From NCBI RefSeq assembly GCF_900313035.1, contig NZ_OMPS01000001.1:124001-188000 (forward strand): DNA of 64,000 nucleotides. Direction: 5' to 3'. This DNA is from Ruegeria sp. EL01 (GTDB taxonomy: Bacteria > Pseudomonadota > Alphaproteobacteria > Rhodobacterales > Rhodobacteraceae). The notes beneath the pieces were generated by a model. It saw only the letters and a list, made by a program, of their open reading frames with translations. It had not been told where the DNA came from and did no database searches. Made by a program: the position numbers and the translations under genes. Shown one piece after another: positions 55,684 through 64,000 of this stretch (position 1 is its first letter; every line of letters starts with the position of its first letter).

Positions 55684-55941
55684 ATGGTAACCCGCAATGT
55701 CGTACTAACAGAAACGCAGGATCAACTGGTGCAGAACTTGGTTGCGTCCGGTCGCTATCAGAACGCCAGTGAAGCGTTGCGCGCCGGCCTTCGGCTTCTG
55801 GAGCGAGAAGAGGCGGGGTTGGTGTCTCTCAGACAAGGCCTGCAGGAGGGCGTAGCCCAGGCTCAGGCAGGAGATCTGGCAGAAGGCAGCGGTGCGGATG
55901 CGATCCGTCGTGCCTTTGCAAGGGCACGAACCAAAGCGTGA
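55684..55941 (+). CDS. parD: ParD-family antitoxin
   Basis: The 85-residue protein has a ribbon-helix-helix N-terminus (TRNVVLTETQDQLVQNLVASGRYQNASEALRAGLRLLE, shown by the strand then two helices) and a charged C-terminal tail that would bind the toxin. It resembles CopG/ParD antitoxins. ATG 55684 follows AGGAGG; the longer open frame from 55402 reaches into decayed integrase sequence. Its TGA overlaps the parE GTG start. It probably represses its own operon. Confidence 0.88.
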   Translation: MVTRNVVLTETQDQLVQNLVASGRYQNASEALRAGLRLLEREEAGLVSLRQGLQEGVAQAQAGDLAEGSGADAIRRAFARARTKA

Positions 55942-56282
55942 CCAAACCCTTTCGATTGACACGCCGCGCTGAAGCCAGCCTGGTGGAAATTGCCCGATGG
56001 ACCATCGACAAGTTTGGACCACATCAAGCCGATCTTTATGAGCAAGAGCTGATAGCGCGCTGCCAGGCCATCACCGAGGGCAGGGTGGCCAGCCGTAGCT
56101 GTTCTCTATTGGTCGAGGCGGCGGCGGATCTCAGATATGTGCGGGCAGGGGAGCATTTCCTGGTCTACCTGGATCAGCCGGACGCGGTGATCATTGTTGA
56201 TATCCTGCATTCCCGTTGTGATCTGCCGCGACATGTTTCCGCGCTGGCCACGTTAACGGATGCGACAGGAAACATGACATAG
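55938..56282 (+). CDS. parE: ParE-family toxin
   Basis: The 114-residue RelE/ParE-fold protein starts at GTG 55938, overlapping the parD stop. LTRRAEASLVEIARWTIDKFG is the usual ParE N-terminus and LRYVRAGEHFLVYL with VIIVDILHSRCDLPRHV the characteristic late segment. ParE toxins poison DNA gyrase; the antitoxin neutralises them. The pair would penalise loss of the replicon that carried it and is placed between the decayed and the intact integrase. Confidence 0.88.
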   Translation: MTKPFRLTRRAEASLVEIARWTIDKFGPHQADLYEQELIARCQAITEGRVASRSCSLLVEAAADLRYVRAGEHFLVYLDQPDAVIIVDILHSRCDLPRHVSALATLTDATGNMT

Positions 56283-56337
56283 GCACAGCAGCCGGAGTTT
56301 CCCTCAAGCTGGGAATTCTTAAACAGTCAGTAAGCGC

Positions 56338-57402
56338 TCACCCCAGTAGATCAGTCGCCGGGTTATCCGCGATGTCCACATCGTCGTAATATTTCTGCGC
56401 CTGGGCCATGGAGCGATGCAGGGAGAGACGCATGGCGGCTTGGATCGGGGCACCGTCGAGCGCGGCCTGGGTCAGAAATCCCGAGCGCAGCCCGTGCGGC
56501 GAGGCGAAATTCTCCGGCAGCCCCGCCAGTTTCAGACGGTGTTTTACAATCTGATAGATAGCATCCGGAGACAGACGGCGTTTCAATACCCGGTCGGCTT
56601 TCGAGATGGGCCGGAAAAGGGGGCCATCTCCTATTTTCCCGACCTCGATCCAGTGCATCAGTGCCTGCGCCGCGCGGCCCTTCAGCACCAGGCGAGGTGT
56701 CTCTCCCTTGATGGTGGTCTTGGTCTCGAGCAGCGAGATCCATATCACACCTTTCTTGTCGAATTCCTTGAGAGACACATCCTCGCGCATCAAGCCGGTA
56801 ATCTCGGATCGCCGACGGCCGCCCGAGGCCCAGCCCAGCATCAGGATAGCCCGGTCCCGACAATCCCGGCGCGACCCGCGGCAGGTGGCCAGAAGCTGTT
56901 CCAGCACATCGCGTGTGATCGGGTGTTGCGACTTTGGGGCAGGGGGCCGGGCGGCGGCGCGGCGCGCCTTAGCGCGGGCCTGTTTTACCTGAGGAGACCC
57001 AAACGGGCTGGCAAGGTTTTTCATCCGGTGGAAGGCGAGCCAGGAAGCGATGCGCCGGTCCAGTGTCGACGGGGCCGGGCAGGCGAGGGACTTGCGCAAG
57101 CCCTGCGCGATCAGTGCTTCGGCGGTTTCGCGGGCCACATCCGTTTCCAGCGCATTATTCAGATCGCGCGCGTGATCGAGAATGAATGCCAGCGCAGTGG
57201 CCTCGCATTCCGGCCAGTTCAGCGCTTCCACAAATCGTGCGGACTTCCAGGCGGTTATATAGAGCAAGTCGCGCTCATACGCGTGCAACGTGTTGGCGGG
57301 AGTGCCGCGGATATAAAGGTCTGTCAGTGCGTCCTGATCTGCCTGAGACAGGGCAGGGGACGCGTCGGGAAGATAGGGGGTAGGGGGCTTCATGGTGGGC
57401 AT
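56338..57402 (-). CDS. Tyrosine recombinase/integrase
   Basis: The 354-residue protein has an N-terminal SAM-like region (about residues 20-115) and a C-terminal catalytic domain. Catalytic residues visible in order are the arginine in GGRRRSEITGL (about 200), a lysine region in LETKTTIKGE (about 225), SPHGLRSGF (HxxR, about 300) and the nucleophile tyrosine in AQKYYDDVD (about 340). It looks intact. It reads towards the parDE pair. As the only complete integrase it is the best candidate for inserting or excising the accessory block, though plasmid-borne dimer resolution is another role. Confidence 0.88.
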   Translation of the reverse strand: MPTMKPPTPYLPDASPALSQADQDALTDLYIRGTPANTLHAYERDLLYITAWKSARFVEALNWPECEATALAFILDHARDLNNALETDVARETAEALIAQGLRKSLACPAPSTLDRRIASWLAFHRMKNLASPFGSPQVKQARAKARRAAARPPAPKSQHPITRDVLEQLLATCRGSRRDCRDRAILMLGWASGGRRRSEITGLMREDVSLKEFDKKGVIWISLLETKTTIKGETPRLVLKGRAAQALMHWIEVGKIGDGPLFRPISKADRVLKRRLSPDAIYQIVKHRLKLAGLPENFASPHGLRSGFLTQAALDGAPIQAAMRLSLHRSMAQAQKYYDDVDIADNPATDLLG

Positions 57403-57596
57403 TCTGCGCTAACTTGGTGGGGAGATCAACTATACATGATAAGCGATACTTATCAAATATAATAGAAATTTGAGGATGCAGTGAAAGTAACGATCATTAT
57501 TGCTAAATTATGGGCATAAATCAGATTGAGGTTTTGCTCTGTAACAGAAATCATTCAGAAGAAGGGGAGCCAATCGAGGCGGAATTTGCGACAGAG
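57403..57596. other. Region upstream of the integrase
   Basis: About 190 bp, AT-rich near 57,420-57,540, with no gene. It must contain the integrase promoter. I looked for a copy of the tRNA-Pro 3' end here and found none. Confidence 0.5.
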
Positions 57597-57687
57597 CTCG
57601 GTAGGAAACGCCGTAGCGCAGATAGAAGAAAACCGCGCGCAAGATCACGTCTTTGGGAAAATGCGCGCCCTTAAATGAAATCGTCAC
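57597..57687 (-). pseudogene. N-terminal remnant of an IS6-family transposase
   Basis: Reading from a GTG at 57687, the minus strand gives FKGAHFPKDVILRAVFFYLR followed by YGVSYR, which matches the conserved N-terminus of IS6/IS26-type transposases. Similarity stops after about 30 residues. No DDE core or IS ends were found, so this is a scrap. Confidence 0.7.
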
Positions 57688-57980
57688 GGCTTGCTCCTGT
57701 CATGTTCTAGTGCGCGCTACCAGAAACGCACTCGACCTGACAGGTAGGGGTGAAGTTTGCGACAAAACCCGAGAACTGGGGAATCCAATCCGCGCGGCTG
57801 CATCATTTCCGCGACTTGTCGTGAGTTTAGTTGAACGGGAACCGCGTATTCCGAGAACGCGTCGAGCATTGCTCCTCGCAAGGCATCCAGCGACTAACTC
57901 GATGCTGACGTGATAATCGTTAAAGAAACTACGCTCCTTTGCCCATCAAGATGGTGGAAACTGAACTCTAAGGCAGAGTG
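57688..57980. other. Region without a recognisable gene
   Basis: About 290 bp between the IS6 scrap and the OTCase-like gene. No gene, repeat or recognised IS end was seen. Confidence 0.5.
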
Positions 57981-58871
57981 TTATCGTGTAGCTATTGCCT
58001 GTTCAACGAAGGCGTTCTGGGCGTGCATCAAAAAGGCTTTAGCGGGTGTTGCCACACATCTGGGATGGTACATCGCATCCGCTGTCACCTCTTCCCCACG
58101 CGTCACAGGGGGGCAAGGAATAAACAGAACTTCGGGTTGGCAAGCATCCAAAAGGGCTGCGTCGATACGCTGTTTTAGAAGCGCAGCACGATCCGTTTCT
58201 GTGGCATTGGGCGGCCAACAATCGGTTATGATGACATCTACATCTTTTGCGGCGTCAAGGCTCTGGGTTATTGAGACATTTCGCCCTCTGCCTTCTAACG
58301 TGAGTGCCATTTCCGGAGGGGAAACCTGAAGAAGTTGTATCGGCAGCACCTCTGCCGCCTCTACCCATGATTGGGCGATATTGCCCTTTGGACCAACTAT
58401 AGCCACGCGCAAACCGTCCCATGATCCGCGTTGCGACAGTATATAAGCCAGATCGCCGATGACTTCACACGGGTGGTTATCGTTCGTGCGCAGGTTCATG
58501 ACTGGGGCTTTGAGTGTACTGGCGAAATCTGTGAGCCGCTGCAAACTCGGGGTCCGAATGGCAAGAAGATCAAACCAATTGTCCATATACTCCGCCAAGT
58601 CTTCGACGGTTTCGGACCCTTCGAGGCGGGCCGTGACGGAAACGCAGTTTCCTCCCATCGCCTGAACGCCAAGTGCAAGCGCAGTTGGGTTGCGCCACCC
58701 AGGCAGTTCGGCAATGAGGCCGAACCGGCTCCCGACGAGGGGCTGAGGCATTCTTCTTTGCGACCAAAGCTCGGCAAGCGCAATCGCACGATGGGCGAGT
58801 TTTTCCAACTCATCAGCATCTAGATCGGATACTGACATAAGATCAGAGGGGAGTGCTCTTTGCGTCTTCAT
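57981..58871 (-). CDS. OTCase/ATCase-fold protein lacking the canonical carbamoyl-phosphate motif
   Basis: The 296-residue protein follows the ornithine carbamoyltransferase layout: NHPCEVIGDLAYI near residue 134 (family HPCQ), GPKGNIAQSWVEAAE near 160, VDVIITDCWPP near 210 and FIPCPPVTRGEEVT near 250 (family HCLPAHRGEEV). But where OTCases have STRTR it reads GWRNPT, and the HCLP histidine is absent. It probably does not bind carbamoyl phosphate in the usual way. It could be a carbamoyltransferase-like enzyme with another acyl donor or a non-catalytic paralogue. No arginine-metabolism neighbours are present. Confidence 0.72.
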   Translation of the reverse strand: MKTQRALPSDLMSVSDLDADELEKLAHRAIALAELWSQRRMPQPLVGSRFGLIAELPGWRNPTALALGVQAMGGNCVSVTARLEGSETVEDLAEYMDNWFDLLAIRTPSLQRLTDFASTLKAPVMNLRTNDNHPCEVIGDLAYILSQRGSWDGLRVAIVGPKGNIAQSWVEAAEVLPIQLLQVSPPEMALTLEGRGRNVSITQSLDAAKDVDVIITDCWPPNATETDRAALLKQRIDAALLDACQPEVLFIPCPPVTRGEEVTADAMYHPRCVATPAKAFLMHAQNAFVEQAIATR

Positions 58872-59609
58872 ATTGAGTGCTTACCGTGAATGAATCCACA
58901 AAAACAGAGTGGTAAGCAGACCTTCGCACAGGCGCAGCGAAATAGTGCTTTTGTTTAAGGTTTTTTGATGCGGGCCATGGTGCGCGATATCGGCTTGTGC
59001 AGACCGTGGCTCGCATTGGAAAACCCTGACAAGGAGGAGGCCGCGGGGGTTGTGCGGTGCCTATGGGGAAAGCATGACGCTGGCGCGGTATTCCGGGTGA
59101 CTTTGACCGGTTGGAATTGGCTTCTCATTTGACTTCAAGATGTTTAGCAGGGCTACGAAGTCTTTGGACATACCTGCGATACAAGGCGGCAGTGCCACGA
59201 TGGGTTCCCATGTTGCTGCCCTACGAACCTCCAGGCGCCAACGGCAGTTGAATTACAGGTTTTTTGCAGTGTGAATTCACAAGAGACTAGATACTACGAG
59301 GTAGCGAATGTCCGGTCTGGTGAGGCGCACCGCCGCGCTGGGTTGAATGGTGAATGTCTCTTATGGGCCGTTCTTAAAAACCGAGTGATCAGGAAATAGG
59401 GCGACGCTGCAGTGCCGTGAAGCCGGTCTTGTAGGGGCCGCAGCGCTTAGCTTTGAAGGCTAAAAAACTGTTAACTTCCAATTTCGCCCCTGAATGGTTC
59501 AATTTTCTGAGTATCCATGAACCCGTTTTTGGGCTTTGATATTCACGAATTACTGGAGCGACAGCGGAGCACGCGCCGTAAGATGTGCCGGCAAATAGGA
59601 GACCCTGAA
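58872..59609. other. Long intergenic region
   Basis: About 740 bp with no convincing gene. Short open frames here have no protein-like features. The AGGAGG near 59,033 is not followed by a sustained reading frame. The right part holds the ribosome binding site (AGGAGA) of the TPR gene. Confidence 0.5.
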
Positions 59610-60887
59610 ATGCTAGTCGATCGATACGGATTGCCATTGACCACCAGCGTGCCTGAGGCGCGAGACGCCTATGTCACAGGGATTGATCATATCCTTGCCG
59701 CAACATTTGGTGCTAGCGATGCCTTTGCCGCCTCTGTCGAGGCCGATCCCGGCTTCGCACTGGGATTTGTTGGGCTCGCACGAGCGCGGATGTATGACAC
59801 AGACATACCCGGCGCCCAAAGGGCGATGGCGACGGCCCGTGCCTGCGCAACGCAGTTGACCGAACGTGAGGCGGCTCATCTCGCTGTATTCGAACTGCTA
59901 TTTCAAGGGCGCAATTCTGAGGCACGACGCGCAGTTCAGGATCACGTAGCAGATTACCCACGCGATGTGTTGGTCGCGCAGATCTGCACCAACATTTTCG
60001 GTTTGATTGGCATGTCGGGCGAACCTGGCCGAGAAAGCTTGCAACTTGCTTTTACGACGCAACTGATTGAGGCCCTAGGGGAAGATTGGTGGATCATGAG
60101 CGTGCACGGCCAGGCGCTTTGCGAGGTCGGGCAGCTCGATGAGGCGATGTCCATGATGGAACGCTCACTTGCCCTCAACAATGTCAATGCGAATGCCTCG
60201 CATTTCAAAGCGCATACGCTCTACGAACAGGGGGCAGGAGAGGTCGGCCGCGCCTACCTTGCCGACTGGATCGCGAATTACGATGAACGGTCCGTTTTGC
60301 ACGGACACCTGAGCTGGCATCGCGCATTGTGGGCCTTGGAACAGGAGGATGAGGCCGAACTTTGGAAAATATATAGCAGCTCGATAGCGCCTGCGGCGTC
60401 TCATTCGCTGCCCGTAAATGTACTGACCGACGCAGCGGCTCTGCTGTACCGTGCTGAGATCGCGGGTCTCAACGTGGCACCAGAGCTTTGGAGCGACCTC
60501 AGCGCTTACGCATCACGGTATTTTCCAAACCCGGGCATGAGTTTCGCAGACATCCACAGTGCGCTGGCCCATGCTATGGCAGGTGACGGCGAACGTCTCG
60601 CAGTCCTGGCTGAGACGCAGTCAGGATTTGCGGGAGATCTTGTGCGCCCCGTTGCCAGGGCTTGGGGTGCGATCGCCCGGCAAGACTGGACCGTTGCCCT
60701 GCATGATTTGACGCCGGTCATGGCGGATCATGCGCGCCTCGGCGGGAGCAGGGCGCAGCGCGACCTGTTGGAGCTAACTTATCTAAATCTACTTTTGAAA
60801 TCGGGCCATGCCGACGAGGCGCATCGAGCAATCTTGTCCCGACGCCCGATATTTAGCCATGCTGCTCCTGTCGCCGGGTTTGGTTGA
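59610..60887 (+). CDS. TPR-like protein, TTC38-type
   Basis: About 425 residues of repeated helical pairs, soluble, with segments such as GQALCEVGQLDEAMSMMERSL (a TPR-like unit) near residue 175 and HGHLSWHRALWALEQEDE near 237. The overall build resembles TTC38-type tetratricopeptide proteins of unknown role. ATG 59610 has AGGAGA eight bases upstream, which decides it over the codon at 59517. It lies alone, with no partner gene in the same direction. The conserved HLSWHRAL segment is a family trait. Confidence 0.72.
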   Translation: MLVDRYGLPLTTSVPEARDAYVTGIDHILAATFGASDAFAASVEADPGFALGFVGLARARMYDTDIPGAQRAMATARACATQLTEREAAHLAVFELLFQGRNSEARRAVQDHVADYPRDVLVAQICTNIFGLIGMSGEPGRESLQLAFTTQLIEALGEDWWIMSVHGQALCEVGQLDEAMSMMERSLALNNVNANASHFKAHTLYEQGAGEVGRAYLADWIANYDERSVLHGHLSWHRALWALEQEDEAELWKIYSSSIAPAASHSLPVNVLTDAAALLYRAEIAGLNVAPELWSDLSAYASRYFPNPGMSFADIHSALAHAMAGDGERLAVLAETQSGFAGDLVRPVARAWGAIARQDWTVALHDLTPVMADHARLGGSRAQRDLLELTYLNLLLKSGHADEAHRAILSRRPIFSHAAPVAGFG

Positions 60888-61012
60888 CTTTGCAATCTGG
60901 AAAACACCTATGGCCTTCCGACGCCGTTGTGCAGCGCTGTGGAGTTACGTTCTGCGGTTTTCTTGGAAGGCGATGAAAGACCCATATTACCAATCAGTAG
61001 CCGTGGGTCATG

Positions 61013-62047
61013 CTATTGCCCTTCGGTACCGACAGGCATCAACAACAAACGCTTCTTGCGGTAAGTCGATGCAGGCATCCCAACATATCGCCTGAAGGCG
61101 TTTCGGAAACTCGACGGTTCTGTGTATCCAACCTCCCCGGCAATATCGTCGATTGGCAAATCGGTTGTTTCGAGCATCTGTTTGGCTTCCTCAATTCTGA
61201 GCGTCTGGATGTAGTCGACAGGCGTTTGACCTGTGGCTTTTCGGAAGCGACGCAACAGGCTGCGTTCGGTCAAGCCGCTTCGTGCGGCCATCGCGGCAAC
61301 TGGTGTCGGAAGTGCGTAGTTATCGGCAGCCCAAACCTGAGCATCAGCAACCAATGCATCTTCGGTTTGAGCACCTGCGGTGAGAGAAGCGTAGTGCAGT
61401 TGTCCCTCACTATGCGGCTGCAGCAAGTAAATCTTGGCAATGCGGCGCGCCTCATCCGGGCCTGCAATCCGCCCAATCAGATAGAGCACCAGATCGCCCC
61501 AGGCCGACGCGCCACCGGCAGTCACAATCCGATGTCCTTCGCCCGCGGGGATAAGGATACGTTCGCGCCGCATTTTGATTTCGGGGTATTGCCGCGCGAG
61601 TATATCGCAAAAGCTCCAATGGCTGGTGGCATCAAGGCCATTGAGCATTCCAGCCTCCGCAAGCAAGTAGGCGCCGGAACAGACCGATGTGACCAACGCG
61701 CCATCGTCTTTTGCTTTCCTGAGCCAGGGAATGAACTGCGCAAACTCTCCCGGCGTTCCCGTACCTGGCGCAAAATGAAAATCAGGAATGATGACAAGAT
61801 CGGGTTTGCCAAAGCTCTCCAACGATCCATCCGGTGTAATGCGCCGTCCGTTGATGTCGTCATAAGCCGCACCGTCAACCGATAGCAACGCGCCGTCAAA
61901 AACAGGTGGTCTGGGCGCATTACCATGTAGCATTTCCCAATCCCGACCCACGGACGCCAGAGCATCAAGAATACAATAGGCAGTCGAAGTTCCGACACAG
62001 GGCATAGTCAGAACCGCAGTTCGGCAGGTGGTTTTCTTATCCAGCAT
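61013..62047 (-). CDS. GlxA-family transcriptional regulator (DJ-1/PfpI domain plus AraC HTH)
   Basis: The 344-residue protein has a class I glutamine-amidotransferase-like sensor (about residues 10-190) with the nucleophile-elbow-like TSVCSGAYLLAEAG near 115. The C-terminal AraC/XylS helix-turn-helix pair follows (AARSGLTERSLLRRFRKATG, then PIDDIAGEVGYTEPSSFRNAF). Such regulators respond to nitrogen-containing or quaternary-amine metabolites in several bacteria. It is divergent from the homocysteine methyltransferase gene with about 170 bp between, so it probably controls that gene and the monooxygenase. Confidence 0.86.
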   Translation of the reverse strand: MLDKKTTCRTAVLTMPCVGTSTAYCILDALASVGRDWEMLHGNAPRPPVFDGALLSVDGAAYDDINGRRITPDGSLESFGKPDLVIIPDFHFAPGTGTPGEFAQFIPWLRKAKDDGALVTSVCSGAYLLAEAGMLNGLDATSHWSFCDILARQYPEIKMRRERILIPAGEGHRIVTAGGASAWGDLVLYLIGRIAGPDEARRIAKIYLLQPHSEGQLHYASLTAGAQTEDALVADAQVWAADNYALPTPVAAMAARSGLTERSLLRRFRKATGQTPVDYIQTLRIEEAKQMLETTDLPIDDIAGEVGYTEPSSFRNAFRRYVGMPASTYRKKRLLLMPVGTEGQ

Positions 62048-62214
62048 GAGAATGTCCGATATTCACCGAATTGGTCGCCTACCGGCATATCACGACACGA
62101 TCTCGTCAGGCAATACCGTTGCATTGAATGTGACAGTCCGAGCATGCGGAACGCCATCCAGCGCCCTCTCGATCTGTCCTTCACACAAACTGAACGACCT
62201 GAATGGAGCGTGAA

Positions 62215-63147
62215 ATGACATCGACAAAACTGCCGCATCAAACTGATCAGCTATTTCTGACAGATGCCGGACTCGAAACCTGGCTTGTGTTTGAGAAGGA
62301 TTTCGACATGCCCTGCTTTGCGGCCTACCCACTGGCACAGCTGGAAGAAGGTCGCGCAGCATTCAAGGAGTATTTTGCCCCGATCTTTGATCTGGCCCGC
62401 CAAAATGGAACAGGGTTCTTACTGGACACATATACATGGCGCGCCAACCCTGATTGGGGTCAGGAGCTCGGGCATGATTTCGACCATCTGCGGCATGTGA
62501 ACTGCCAAGCTGTTCAGGATGCCAAGGAACTGCGTCGCACGTTGGGCCACGGGCTGAATGTCCTTGTAAATGGCATCGTTGGCCCACGTGGCGATGGTTA
62601 TGATCCAAAATCCATCATGACCATTAAGGAAGCGCAGGCTTACCATGGTTTTCAGGTTGGGGTCCTTGCTCACGCAGGTGTTGACATGATCAGCGCTCTG
62701 ACACTCACTAACGTGCCGGAGGCAGTTGGTGTCGCCAATGCCGTCGCAGAGGTTGGTGTGCCTTGTGTTATCAGCTTTACGGTTGAAACCGATGGGCGGC
62801 TTCCCACAGGCGAAGTGCTGCAAGACGCCATCGCGCAAGTTGATAACGCGGCCACAACAAAGCCCGCCTATTACATGGTCAACTGCGCCCACCCCGATCA
62901 CTTTAGCTCCATGATCGCCAACGGGTCCGATTGGGCGCAGCGTATCGGAGGTGTGCGGGCAAATGCTTCGCGCATGTCACATGCAGAACTTGATTGCTGT
63001 GAAACGCTCGATGATGGCGATCCGGTCGAATTGGGCGCGCAGTACGCGCAGTTGAAGCAGCTGCTTCCTGGTATGCGCGTTGTCGGTGGATGCTGTGGGA
63101 CAGATCACAGGCATCTGGCCCAGATCTGTGCCGCATTGACCCGCTGA
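62215..63147 (+). CDS. Homocysteine S-methyltransferase family protein
   Basis: The 310-residue protein is a TIM-barrel methyltransferase. Zinc ligands appear as the cysteine in VNCAHPDHF (about residue 226) and the cysteine pair in VVGGCCGTDHRHLAQI (about 295). The early FLTDAGLETWLVF and DTYTWRANPDWG segments fit the family. It would transfer a methyl group from a donor such as S-methylmethionine or a betaine to homocysteine. ATG 62215 has GGAG upstream; the codon at 62203 lacks one. It precedes a monooxygenase gene by 49 bp and is divergent from the GlxA-type regulator. Confidence 0.87.
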   Translation: MTSTKLPHQTDQLFLTDAGLETWLVFEKDFDMPCFAAYPLAQLEEGRAAFKEYFAPIFDLARQNGTGFLLDTYTWRANPDWGQELGHDFDHLRHVNCQAVQDAKELRRTLGHGLNVLVNGIVGPRGDGYDPKSIMTIKEAQAYHGFQVGVLAHAGVDMISALTLTNVPEAVGVANAVAEVGVPCVISFTVETDGRLPTGEVLQDAIAQVDNAATTKPAYYMVNCAHPDHFSSMIANGSDWAQRIGGVRANASRMSHAELDCCETLDDGDPVELGAQYAQLKQLLPGMRVVGGCCGTDHRHLAQICAALTR

Positions 63148-63196
63148 TATCAGCCTCGAGGTGCCTGCCAAACGCACCCCTCTTTGGAGACTTAAG

Positions 63197-64000
63197 ATGA
63201 CACATTCTCATTCAACAACCGCCATCATCATCGGCGCCGGCTTGTCCGGATTGGCCGCGGCGACCGAATTGCGTGACCGCAATATACCCGTCACGATACT
63301 GGAGGCCTCAGACCGGGTCGCCGACCCGTGGCGTGCGCGCCATCCGAAGTTGCGGCTGAACATTCACCGCCATTTTACGCGCCTCCCCGGTCATCATGAG
63401 CCGCGCCATCCCGGCACTTATTTGCCACGGGATGCGGTCGTTGATTATCTCAGCGAATATGCAGCTGGGCTGACGTCCAATATCCAATTTGAAACCCGCG
63501 TCCGGTCGGTACACCGTCTTGAAGGTGGTTGGCAAGTTGAGACCAACAAGGGCACCTATTCCTGCGCCCATCTGATTGTCGCAACCGGACGCGAAAAAGA
63601 GCCCGACATGCCCGTTTGGCCTGGCATTGAGGACTTTGGCGGCAAGGTTATTCACGCCGCTTATTTCGAAGAACCATCCTCCTATAACGGAAAAAAGGTG
63701 CTTGTCGTGGGGGCCGGAAACTCCGGCTCGGATGTGTTGAACCACTTGTCACGGGCCAATCCCGCACAGGTTTGGATCTCTGTCCGGAACGGGCCTTCGA
63801 TCCTGCCAACGCGGATATTTGGATATCCGATGCACAGAATGGCCAGGTTGTTTTCCCGCACTCCCAGATGGGCCCTCGATCCGCTGATGGCAGGGATGCA
63901 ATGGATGAATTTTGGTAACCTGCGCCGTCACGGATTGCCCAGACATCGCAAAGGTGGCGGGTCACGCCTGCTTGCAGATGGTGTGACGCCAGCTCTGGAT
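63197..64000 (+). CDS. Flavin-containing monooxygenase, N-terminal part (runs past the window)
   Basis: The frame is open from ATG 63197 (GGAGA 6-10 bases upstream) to the window edge, 268 codons. It starts TTAIIIGAGLSGLAAATELR, the FAD-binding GxGxxG motif. LNIHRHFTRLPGHHEPR lies near residue 55, LIVATGREKEPDMPVWPG marks the FAD-domain ATG motif near 130, and KVLVVGAGNSGSDVLNHL near 170 is the NADPH-binding motif. Class B monooxygenases of this kind oxygenate soft nucleophiles or ketones. Co-transcription with the methyltransferase is likely. The C-terminus is not visible. Confidence 0.85.
   Translation, partial: MTHSHSTTAIIIGAGLSGLAAATELRDRNIPVTILEASDRVADPWRARHPKLRLNIHRHFTRLPGHHEPRHPGTYLPRDAVVDYLSEYAAGLTSNIQFETRVRSVHRLEGGWQVETNKGTYSCAHLIVATGREKEPDMPVWPGIEDFGGKVIHAAYFEEPSSYNGKKVLVVGAGNSGSDVLNHLSRANPAQVWISVRNGPSILPTRIFGYPMHRMARLFSRTPRWALDPLMAGMQWMNFGNLRRHGLPRHRKGGGSRLLADGVTPALD

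Noticed and set aside
57403..58000. Copy of the tRNA-Pro 3' end as right attachment site
   Set aside because: No match to the terminal tRNA bases was found by eye in this stretch.
59389..59637. 82-residue minus-strand open frame before the TPR gene
   Set aside because: No family resemblance, and it overlaps the ribosome binding site and start of the TPR gene on the other strand.

Overview
The window looks like chromosome from a marine alphaproteobacterium of the Rhodobacterales (Roseobacter group). This rests on a complete Na+-translocating NADH:quinone reductase operon, ABC/CPBP, CtpA-EnvC-GpmI and FolC-AccD neighbourhoods of alphaproteobacterial type, a repABC replication module, and moderately high GC with frequent ATGA/TGATG gene overlaps. 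The genus cannot be fixed from the sequence alone.

Bases 1-33,536 are mostly core genome. They hold the end of mtnA, an MFS carrier, zapE, folC-accD, a CPBP protease with an unusual ABC-like protein carrying a cyclic-nucleotide-binding domain, two small conserved-type genes, a 14-helix MFS exporter, and the envelope/glycolysis run ctpA-envC-gpmI. Next come a DUF819 membrane protein with a sphingosine-phosphate-lyase-like enzyme, a sulfatase-type hydrolase, nqrM-apbE, a CBS protein, a phosphatase, two nucleotide-sugar genes, nqrABCDEF and a THUMP methyltransferase. NqrM and ApbE mature the Nqr complex (iron delivery and covalent FMN), although they lie about 4 kb beyond nqrF. The core block ends in tRNA-Pro(CGG).

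Bases 33,537 to about 57,900 are accessory. After 650 bp without a gene comes a minus-strand cluster (34,190-44,212): a PAP2/haloperoxidase-fold enzyme, a subtilase, a SARP/HilA-like regulator, a predicted beta-barrel protein, several unrecognised small proteins, and a Tat-exported tyrosinase with a PPO-like C-terminal domain. An IS21-family element follows and has cut off the 3' end of a CHASE2-adenylate cyclase gene that is paired with a FecR-like gene. Beyond it lie a DUF4143 ATPase and a complete repABC cassette with three parS palindromes and a likely antisense RNA. This part ends with a decayed integrase copy, a ParDE toxin-antitoxin pair, an intact tyrosine recombinase and an IS6-family transposase scrap. 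The simplest reading is a repABC plasmid, or a large part of one, now sitting in the chromosome beside tRNA-Pro. I found no direct repeat of the tRNA end to prove the attachment site.

Bases 57,981-64,000 hold an OTCase/ATCase-fold protein lacking the canonical carbamoyl-phosphate motif, a TPR-like protein, a GlxA-type regulator divergent from a homocysteine S-methyltransferase, and the start of a flavin monooxygenase. Whether this belongs to the island or the chromosome is unclear.

The best candidate for something undescribed is the tyrosinase/PAP2/subtilase/SARP cluster. The degenerate ABC-cNMP protein and the OTCase-fold paralogue are the next most unusual genes.
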